Of a DNA stretch of 11,052 nt, positions 1-5,607 are shown in pieces. The position numbers and the translations under genes are program-made. Positions within the stretch are counted from its first letter, which is position 1. Every line of letters begins with the position of its first letter. The notes below the pieces were generated by a model. That model was not told the origin of the DNA. It was given only the letters and a program-made list of their open reading frames with translations, and made no database searches. Source of the DNA: Pseudomonadota bacterium. Its GTDB lineage: Bacteria; Pseudomonadota; Gammaproteobacteria; CAMYNG01. Location of the stretch: contig CP070733.1 in assembly GCA_020347585.1 (NCBI GenBank), positions 511,109 to 522,160 on the forward strand. The letters are read 5' to 3'.

Positions 1-726
1 GTCCAGGCGATCGGCGACCTGACGGGCATGGTCAATTTCATCGGGGCCGGCGCTGACCACCACCGTGTGGCCACGGTCCGAGCGCAACGCTTGTGCAAGT
101 GTTGCAAATTGCGCAGGGGCGAGATTGCTTGCCGAACCGCCGCTGCCGGGGTGCGCGAACACGAGGCGATGCGAGTGCGGAATACCGTTTGCTTCACAAA
201 AGGCGTGTCGTAACCCGGTGACAACGTCATCGGCAAACTTCAGGTAAGGCGGAGGGGGGCGCTCCGGTATCGCCACACCCAGATCCCGCAGACAACGTTC
301 CCCGATATCCAGGTTGTACGCATACTCGGGCTGCGCCGAGCGCGAGCGTCGTTGCACCAAGCGGCTGTTGTAAAACACCTGCGCAAGTTTTGTCGCCGGC
401 GCCAGGCGATACCGAATCCCGGCGAGCAGGCCCAGCAGGCCAATACGCGTAGTGGAAAAAAGCGTGACCATTGCATCATAATGGGCCGAGCGCACGGACC
501 GCAGCAGTCGTAACTGTTGCAGCTGTGACGCATTGGCGCCCGGGTCTGTCTGCACCGCGTCAATCGCCTCGCAGGCATCCGCCAGGGATTTCGTGTATGC
601 CGGCACTAGCGCATGAATCGCTGTATTCGGCAGCGCCCGTTTCAGCAGGTGGAAGACAGGCAGGGCGAGCATGAAGTCGCCCAGTTTATCGTTACGGACA
701 ACAAGGATTCTTTTCAGTGCAGGCAT
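1..726 (-). CDS. Glycosyltransferase family 9 (ADP-heptose:LPS heptosyltransferase-like), 3' end missing
   Basis: Reading the minus strand from the ATG at 726 gives 242 open codons to the window edge, so only the C-terminal third or so is missing. The protein begins MPALKRILVVRNDKLGDFML, the GT9 N-terminal pattern. Residues 13-17 (DKLGD) hold the Gly-Asp pair, whose Asp is the family's catalytic base. A second Rossmann-like domain starts near residue 187 with LVFAHPGSGGSASN, the GT9 segment where the nucleotide-sugar site begins, followed by VVSAGPDE at 223-230. Known GT9 enzymes (WaaC, WaaF, WaaQ) transfer heptose from ADP-heptose to the inner core on the cytoplasmic face of the inner membrane. 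The exact acceptor cannot be told. It is transcribed away from the GT2 gene, and a good sigma70-type promoter lies at 755-783. I see no strong ribosome-binding site. The DSGPAH-type motif expected near the C-terminus lies outside the window. Family assignment is firm; specificity is inferred only in general terms. Confidence 0.88.
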   Translation of the reverse strand, partial: MPALKRILVVRNDKLGDFMLALPVFHLLKRALPNTAIHALVPAYTKSLADACEAIDAVQTDPGANASQLQQLRLLRSVRSAHYDAMVTLFSTTRIGLLGLLAGIRYRLAPATKLAQVFYNSRLVQRRSRSAQPEYAYNLDIGERCLRDLGVAIPERPPPPYLKFADDVVTGLRHAFCEANGIPHSHRLVFAHPGSGGSASNLAPAQFATLAQALRSDRGHTVVVSAGPDEIDHARQVADRLD

Positions 727-754
727 GGTTGTGCCAGGAGTCGGACGATACGCT

Positions 755-783
755 ATTGTAGGAAGATTCTGCAGGCATGCCAA
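755..783 (-). promoter_or_regulatory. Candidate sigma70 promoter for the minus-strand GT9 gene
   Basis: On the minus strand the hexamer TTGGCA (plus 778-783) is followed after exactly 17 bases by TACAAT (plus 755-760). Each matches the sigma70 consensus at five of six positions. The expected start point falls about 20 bases before the ATG at 726, giving a short leader. This is the best promoter-like match I noticed in the window. It is a sequence match only. Confidence 0.5.
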
Positions 784-808
784 ATAACCCAATCTGCTGC
801 GGTGAGAC

Positions 809-824
809 GCCGGTCACGACCGGC
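809..824. repeat. GC-rich 6-bp inverted repeat upstream of the GT2 gene
   Basis: GCCGGT at 809-814 and ACCGGC at 819-824 form a perfect 6-bp inverted repeat around the 4-base loop CACG. It lies about 32 bases before the ATG at 857, where it could be a leader hairpin or an operator half-site pair. There is no following T-run, so it is not an intrinsic terminator. Its function is unknown and it may be chance. Confidence 0.35.
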
Positions 825-856
825 CATTGGCCCGCGCCAAACAAGACTACTGGTGC

Positions 857-1630
857 ATGAGCATGGCAAAGATTAGCGCGTGTATTATTTCCTACAACGA
901 AGAGAAAAAGATTGAGGATTGTCTCAAGTCCCTGCAGCCAGTGGTGGACGAGATTGTCGTGGTAGATTCGCTAAGCGCGGATCGTACAGTTGAGATCGCA
1001 TCGGCGTACACCGACAAGATATTTCACCAGAAATTTCTGGGACACGTGGAGCAAAAGAACCTCGCTGTTAGCAAAGCATCCCACGACTGGATACTTAGCC
1101 TCGATTGTGACGAGCGCCTTTCGCCCGAACTGCAGAGCTCAATACAGCGTATTAGGGACAAGATTGACGCCCATGATGCCTACCGGATGGCACGCAAGAC
1201 ATTTTATGTTTACCGTTGGTTGAACCATTGCTGGTATCCCGACCGCAAGGTGCGCCTGTTTAACAAGCAATCGGCGAAGTGGGGCGGGACTAATCCTCAC
1301 GACAAGGTGATGGTTGGCAGTGATGATATTTACGACCTGGCCGGCGACATCCAGCACTACTCCTTTGACAGCATTTCGGCGCACATTCAGACCCTAGACA
1401 AGTTCACCGAAATCGGCGCGCAGGAGATCCTGAAGAAGGGCAAGCGCGTGAACGTGTTCTCCCCGTTGCTACATGCGAGTTGGACCTTTATCCGGTTGTA
1501 TTTCTTGCGTGCGGGATTCTTGGACGGTTTTGCCGGACTGGTGGTTGCCGTGCTGTCCTATATGCACGTGTTTGTAAAATACAGCAAGGTGCTCTTTTAT
1601 CAGCGTGCCGCTAAAGCGGGCTTGACATGA
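857..1630 (+). CDS. Glycosyltransferase family 2, WaaE/KdtX-like LPS core glycosyltransferase
   Basis: A 257-residue GT-A fold enzyme. It starts MSMAKISACIISYNEE, the GT2 first strand with its nucleotide-binding loop. VVVDSLSADRT at 34-44 supplies the conserved Asp, and SLDCDERLS at 81-89 is the metal-binding DXD motif (D83, D85). The order and spacing, and KVRLFNKQSAKWGG at 131-144, resemble the WaaE/KdtX group, which adds beta-glucose to heptose I of the LPS inner core from UDP-glucose. A hydrophobic stretch at about 207-240 suggests membrane association. Start choice: an upstream in-frame TTG at 827 would add ten unconserved residues; ATG 857 or ATG 863 fits the family better, but neither has a clear ribosome-binding site. 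The next GT4 gene starts 21 bases downstream, so the two are probably cotranscribed. The gene is visibly more AT-rich than the rest of the window (27 G/C of 60 at 1021-1080 by hand count, against 41 of 60 at 6781-6840), which may mean separate acquisition. Confidence 0.85.
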   Translation: MSMAKISACIISYNEEKKIEDCLKSLQPVVDEIVVVDSLSADRTVEIASAYTDKIFHQKFLGHVEQKNLAVSKASHDWILSLDCDERLSPELQSSIQRIRDKIDAHDAYRMARKTFYVYRWLNHCWYPDRKVRLFNKQSAKWGGTNPHDKVMVGSDDIYDLAGDIQHYSFDSISAHIQTLDKFTEIGAQEILKKGKRVNVFSPLLHASWTFIRLYFLRAGFLDGFAGLVVAVLSYMHVFVKYSKVLFYQRAAKAGLT

Positions 1631-1651
1631 ACACCGGACAGGTCGCCTGAG

Positions 1652-2764
1652 ATGAAGGTCATGGAGCTATGCTTGTCGGACGGGGTGGGGGGGCTGGAAC
1701 TCTACGCGCTGCGCACGGCCCGCGAGCTTGCCGCACGAGGCGCGGATTGCATCGCCGTGGTCGGCGAGTCCGGCATGCTGTCCGAGCGTATGCCCGAGTC
1801 GGGGGTGCGTACGCTACGCGTGCGACGCTCAAGGGCCTTTATGCCTCTGCTTGTGGCGAACAGGCTTGCGCGCATCATTGACCGCGAGGCGGTTGACGTG
1901 GTGCACATGCACTGGGGCAAGGATCTCACCACTGCCGTGTTGGCCAAGACGCTGGCCCGGTGGCCCGTCAAGCTGGTATATACGCGTCAGATGATGATTA
2001 CACGTCCCAAGCACGACATTTACCACCGCTTTCTATACCGGCACGTTGACCTCTTCCTGACTATTACCGACCAGCTTCTCGAGCTTGCCCGAGAATATCT
2101 GCCGTTGCCGTCCGCGAGTATCAGGCGGCTGTACTATGGCGTTGACGCGCCGCCAACCGACGCCTCAGCCGATCGTGTTGCGCTGCGCACGTCGCTGGGT
2201 GTCCGCAACCCGCAGCAATTCGTGGTTGGGTTGGTGGGGCGCATCGAGGAAGGCAAGGGCCAGCACGTACTGATCGACGCGCTGGGGGAATTGAAAGCCG
2301 AGGGTGTGTCGGCATGCGCGGTGATCGTCGGGCCGAAGATGACCGAGGCCTGGTTCGAGCGCCTCGTGCAGCAGTCAAGGGATCTGGGTTTGGCCGATGA
2401 GGTGGTGTTTTACGGCGCTCATCCGAACCCGACGCAGATCATGCCTGCGTTCGATGTGGTGGTACTGACGACCAAAAAAGAGACTTTTGGCCTGGTGCTC
2501 ATCGAGGCCATGCGCAGTGGCGTGGCGGTGATTGGTACCGATGCTGGTGGGGTACCGGAGATCATCGACCACGACCGGACGGGCCTGCTGGTCACGCCGG
2601 GCAGCGCGCACGACTTGGCGGAGAAGCTCAGGGCCCTGTACGAAGATGAAGGCTACCGAAAGCGCCTCGCGCAGGCGGGCAAGGAAAAGGCCGATCGGTT
2701 GTTCTCGACCGAATCCCATTATGCGCAGTTATTTGCGTACCTGAACGAGCTGGTGACAACCTGA
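1652..2764 (+). CDS. Glycosyltransferase family 4 (GT-B, WaaG/RfaG-like superfamily)
   Basis: A complete 370-residue retaining GT-B glycosyltransferase. The N-terminal domain opens MKVMELCLSDGVGGLELYAL, with the glycine-rich acceptor loop at 10-15. VVHMHWGKD at 83-91 is a typical GT4 strand. The C-terminal nucleotide-sugar domain begins at about residue 190 with VVGLVGRIEEGKG. The EX7E motif is intact: E277 and E285 within KETFGLVLIEA, followed by GTDAGGVPEII at 295-305. Such enzymes transfer a sugar from a nucleotide donor to a growing glycan on the cytoplasmic side; donor and acceptor cannot be read from the sequence. It starts 21 bases after the GT2 stop with only a weak AGG (1640-1642) as ribosome-binding site, so it may depend on translation of the upstream gene. 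It converges on the UDP-glucuronate decarboxylase gene, with 39 bases between the stops and no convincing terminator there. Confidence 0.88.
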   Translation: MKVMELCLSDGVGGLELYALRTARELAARGADCIAVVGESGMLSERMPESGVRTLRVRRSRAFMPLLVANRLARIIDREAVDVVHMHWGKDLTTAVLAKTLARWPVKLVYTRQMMITRPKHDIYHRFLYRHVDLFLTITDQLLELAREYLPLPSASIRRLYYGVDAPPTDASADRVALRTSLGVRNPQQFVVGLVGRIEEGKGQHVLIDALGELKAEGVSACAVIVGPKMTEAWFERLVQQSRDLGLADEVVFYGAHPNPTQIMPAFDVVVLTTKKETFGLVLIEAMRSGVAVIGTDAGGVPEIIDHDRTGLLVTPGSAHDLAEKLRALYEDEGYRKRLAQAGKEKADRLFSTESHYAQLFAYLNELVTT

Positions 2765-2803
2765 GTTTTCTTGCGTGAGGGCGCAGGCGGCACAGGCAAT
2801 AGG

Positions 2804-3769
2804 TTAGGCCAGTCCCTTTTTGATCAGGTCATCAAAGTAGGGAATGGTCTTCTCCAGTCCCTGCTCCAGTGCAATGACCGGTTCCCAGCCGAGCTTATCC
2901 CGGGCGAGGGCAATGTCCGGCTGACGCTGGGTGGGATCGTCGTGTGGCAGGGGCTCGAATACCAGCTTTGAGGTGCTATTGGTCATGGCGATAACCTTCT
3001 CGGCCAATTCGCGGATGGTGAACTCGCCAGGATTCCCGAGGTTCACCGGCCCGGTGAAATCGTCCGGGGTGTTCATCAGCCGATCCAGACCGTCCACCAG
3101 TTCATCCACATAGCAGAACGAGCGCGTCTGCGCCCCGTCACCGTAAATGGTGATGGACTCGCCCTTAAGGGCCTGCACGATAAAGTTCGATACCACCCGC
3201 CCGTCGTTGGGATGCATGCGCGGGCCATAGGTGTTGAAGATGCGCGCAACCTTGATGCCGAGGTTGTGCTGGCGTCGGTAGTCGAAGAACAATGTTTCGG
3301 CGCAACGCTTGCCCTCGTCGTAACAGGAACGAAAGCCGATGGGATTGACGTTGCCCCAGTAACTCTCGGGCTGAGGGTGTAGTTCGGGGTCGCCGTAGAC
3401 CTCGCTGGTGGAGGCTTGCAGGATGCGCGCCCTGACACGCTTGGCGAGACCGAGCATGTTGATGGCGCCGTGCACGCTGGTCTTGGTGGTCTGGACCGGG
3501 TCGAATTGGTAGTGGATCGGCGAAGCCGGGCACGCGAGGTTGTAGATCTCGTCAACCTCGACGTACAGCGGAAAGGTCACGTCGTGGCGCATCAACTCAA
3601 AATGAGGATTGCCGAGCAGGTGCAGGATATTGTCGCGGCTGCCGGTAAAGAAATTGTCGATGCACAGCACATCGTGTCCCTGATCGAGCAAACGCTCACA
3701 CAGGTGCGAGCCGAGAAATCCTGCTCCGCCGGTGATGAGGATTGCCTTGCGCTGGTGTGCTCGTGTCAT
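2804..3769 (-). CDS. uxs: UDP-glucuronate decarboxylase (UDP-xylose synthase), SDR family
   Basis: A complete 321-residue extended short-chain dehydrogenase/reductase, the usual size for bacterial UXS. ILITGGAGFLGSHL (10-23) is the NAD-binding GXXGXXG motif, and D39 in CIDNF fits adenine-ribose binding. STSEVYGDP at 120-128 carries the Ser/Thr and Glu of the active site, and Y150 and K154 in SCYDEGKRCAETL form the YXXXK pair. DDPTQRQPDI at 277-286 is the conserved UXS C-terminal substrate-binding segment. The YDEGKR context and the absence of extra domains favour UXS over UDP-galactose 4-epimerase or dTDP-glucose dehydratase. The reaction converts cytosolic UDP-glucuronic acid to UDP-xylose and CO2 through a 4-keto intermediate with bound NAD recycled. 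It starts 53 bases downstream of the GT9 stop on the same strand, so it is probably its operon partner. No UDP-glucose dehydrogenase is in the window, so the substrate must come from elsewhere. GGCGA lies just upstream of the start as a moderate ribosome-binding site. Confidence 0.93.
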   Translation of the reverse strand: MTRAHQRKAILITGGAGFLGSHLCERLLDQGHDVLCIDNFFTGSRDNILHLLGNPHFELMRHDVTFPLYVEVDEIYNLACPASPIHYQFDPVQTTKTSVHGAINMLGLAKRVRARILQASTSEVYGDPELHPQPESYWGNVNPIGFRSCYDEGKRCAETLFFDYRRQHNLGIKVARIFNTYGPRMHPNDGRVVSNFIVQALKGESITIYGDGAQTRSFCYVDELVDGLDRLMNTPDDFTGPVNLGNPGEFTIRELAEKVIAMTNSTSKLVFEPLPHDDPTQRQPDIALARDKLGWEPVIALEQGLEKTIPYFDDLIKKGLA

Positions 3770-3822
3770 GTCGTTTCGCCGTCAATGAACTGGCGCCCGC
3801 CGCGCCGGGTGTTGCAAGTCTA

Positions 3823-4887
3823 CTATATCTTTGCGGTGTGCGCCGCCATCAGCCTGTCGAGCATCCCGGTCACATCCGCCACCGCAATGCGTTCCATGGT
3901 GCCCGCATCGCGCACGCGGATACCCCAGGGCAGTTCTTCGGGTGGCTTGCCGCACTTGTCCTGCACGGCTTCGCGGTAGCGGTCGATGGTGTAGTCGGCG
4001 CTCAGGTAGGGGCGTGCTCGATCGGGGTTGGTGGTGGCGTACAGGCCGATGACCGGAACGTTCACCGTAGTGGCCAGGTGTGCTGGACCCGAATCCGGGG
4101 CCACCACGCACACTGCACGACTGATGACTGCGGTGAGTTGTTTGAGGTCGGTGCGGCCGATGAGGTTGATGATTGGATGCCGGACCGCAGCGCTGATGCG
4201 CTCGCCGTAGTCACGCTCTATTTCGCTGGGGCCGCCAGTGAGCACCACTGCGAGTCCGTGGTGCTCCTGTGCGTAGTCGGCCACCGCGGCGTATCCTTCG
4301 ACTTGCCAGTTTCGGTAACTCATGCTGGAGCACGGGCTGATTACCATCAGCGGCTGATCGCCTGGTAGCACCTGGCGGGCAAAGGCCCGTGCGGCAGGCG
4401 GCACGGGGATGTCCCATACCAGTTCGCGACGGGTTACACCGAGAGTCTCGATAAAGTTGAAAAAGCTGTCCATCACGTGCTGGTGTTCGCGATATTGCGC
4501 CTTGTGCGACGTGAACATCCACTGTAGGTCTCCGGCATAAGCGCGGTTGAATCCGAGCTTGATGTCGGCATTGACCAGCAACGCCGCAATGCTCGCGCGC
4601 AGCGACATCTGCATGTGCAGCAAGACGTCGAATTGCCGGCCCTTTAGTGCGTTACGCAGTTCACGGAAGGCGGACAGGCCCTTCGATTTGTCAAAGATGA
4701 TAAACTCGATGCCGGGTATGTCACCTACCAGCGAGTACTCGAGTCTGCCAATGATCCATGTGTTGCGCGTTTGCGGCCATTCGCGTTGCAGGGTTCGCAC
4801 CACTGGCAGCGCATGACAGATATCACCAACGGCGGACAGGCGCAGCAGGCACAGGCTTTGCGGCGGGCGGGTCAGGGGTAACTTCAT
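3823..4887 (-). CDS. Glycosyltransferase family 9, LPS heptosyltransferase (WaaC/WaaF-like)
   Basis: A complete 354-residue inverting GT-B enzyme. LCLLRLSAVGDICHALP at 12-28 is the GT9 signature, with the catalytic Asp at D22. ISPCSSMSYRNW at 183-194 opens the ADP-heptose-binding domain. VVLTGGPSEIE at 214-224 and VVAPDSGPAHLATTVNVPVI at 261-280 are the remaining hallmark motifs, the second holding the DSGPAH heptose-site loop. The pattern VGDICHALP resembles heptosyltransferase I (WaaC), but WaaC against WaaF or WaaQ cannot be settled by eye. Activity is expected on Kdo-lipid A at the cytoplasmic face, which fits the neighbouring kdkA and waaA. It leads a likely two-gene operon with the UDP-glucuronate decarboxylase gene. 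Its start codon sits only 6 bases from the divergent kdkA start, and the next in-frame Met is far inside the fold, so this start is very likely correct. Confidence 0.9.
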   Translation of the reverse strand: MKLPLTRPPQSLCLLRLSAVGDICHALPVVRTLQREWPQTRNTWIIGRLEYSLVGDIPGIEFIIFDKSKGLSAFRELRNALKGRQFDVLLHMQMSLRASIAALLVNADIKLGFNRAYAGDLQWMFTSHKAQYREHQHVMDSFFNFIETLGVTRRELVWDIPVPPAARAFARQVLPGDQPLMVISPCSSMSYRNWQVEGYAAVADYAQEHHGLAVVLTGGPSEIERDYGERISAAVRHPIINLIGRTDLKQLTAVISRAVCVVAPDSGPAHLATTVNVPVIGLYATTNPDRARPYLSADYTIDRYREAVQDKCGKPPEELPWGIRVRDAGTMERIAVADVTGMLDRLMAAHTAKI

Positions 4888-4893
4888 CCGATC

Positions 4894-5607
4894 ATGAAAG
4901 CGGTTGAGCGCAGCACAGATGACGGTTGCATCCTATACGATGCCGATATGCTTGCAAATGCTGACGCGGGTCTTTTCGATCCCGTTTTGCTTCAGCAAAA
5001 AGGTCTGGTGGCCGGCCGCGCCGCGGGGCGCGGCACCACCTGGTTCGTCACACTCGACGGTCACCATGCAGTGTTGCGTCATTATCACCGCGGCGGGATG
5101 GTGGCGGCGTTGCTTGGCGATCGTTACCTGTGGACGGGACTCGCACGTACCCGGGCATGGCGCGAGTGGCACCTGCTGCGCGAGATGCACGGTATGGGGT
5201 TGCCGGTACCGCAACCGCTCACAGCGCGGGTGCGTCGCTACGGCCCGTTTTACAGCGCCGATATCGTCACTGCGCGCATCGTTGACAGCACATCGTTGTC
5301 GCAGCGACTCAGGCAACAGTCGCTCGACATTCAAGGCTGGCGGAACATCGGGCACTGTATCCGGCGTTTTCACGAGGCCGGTGTGTATCATGCAGATCTC
5401 AATGCCCACAATATATTGATCCATGGTGACGGCGAGGTGTATGTGATCGACTTCGACCGGGGGCGGCGGCGCAGTCCCGGAAGCTGGCGCCGTGGCAATC
5501 TCAACCGGCTACGGCGCTCACTCGACAAGCTGCACGCCCAGTACGACGGTTTTGCCTTTGGTGAAACTGGGTGGCGAGCGCTTTTGGACGGTTACGATTC
5601 GACCTGA
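4894..5607 (+). CDS. kdkA: 3-deoxy-D-manno-octulosonic acid (Kdo) kinase
   Basis: A 237-residue protein kinase-like enzyme, close in size and motif order to Haemophilus influenzae KdkA (241 residues). GRAAGRGTTWFV at 41-52 is the glycine-rich ATP-binding segment. AVLRHYHRGG at 59-68 matches the KdkA pattern. EWHLLREMHGMGLPVPQP at 91-108 follows. The catalytic loop is HADLNAHN at 166-173, with D168 as base and N173 as metal ligand, and IDFDRG at 185-190 gives the DFD metal site. NLNRLRRSL at 202-210 is also typical. KdkA phosphorylates O-4 of the first Kdo on lipid IVA/lipid A, using ATP at the inner membrane. It is known from organisms whose WaaA adds a single Kdo. The start at 4894 puts GRGTT at residue 45, as in Haemophilus, so later Mets are less likely. 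The ribosome-binding site is weak (GGGG some 14 bases upstream). The last 16 bases overlap the end of the convergent lpxL-waaA gene. Confidence 0.93.
   Translation: MKAVERSTDDGCILYDADMLANADAGLFDPVLLQQKGLVAGRAAGRGTTWFVTLDGHHAVLRHYHRGGMVAALLGDRYLWTGLARTRAWREWHLLREMHGMGLPVPQPLTARVRRYGPFYSADIVTARIVDSTSLSQRLRQQSLDIQGWRNIGHCIRRFHEAGVYHADLNAHNILIHGDGEVYVIDFDRGRRRSPGSWRRGNLNRLRRSLDKLHAQYDGFAFGETGWRALLDGYDST
4930..4957 (-). promoter_or_regulatory. Weak candidate promoter for the GT9-UXS operon, inside kdkA
   Basis: On the minus strand TTGCAA (4952-4957) is followed after 16 bases by TAGGAT (plus 4930-4935), each matching sigma70 at four of six positions. It lies inside the first codons of kdkA, where a promoter for the GT9 gene must lie if it is local, because only 6 bases separate the two start codons. 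The match is weak. Confidence 0.25.

Noticed and set aside
827..856. Upstream TTG start for the GT2 gene
   Set aside because: The extra ten residues precede the normal GT2 N-terminus and there is no ribosome-binding site for the TTG.
2765..2803. Possible bidirectional terminator between the convergent GT4 and UXS genes
   Set aside because: Only a 4-bp stem (TGCG/CGCA) can be found and there is no T-run after it.
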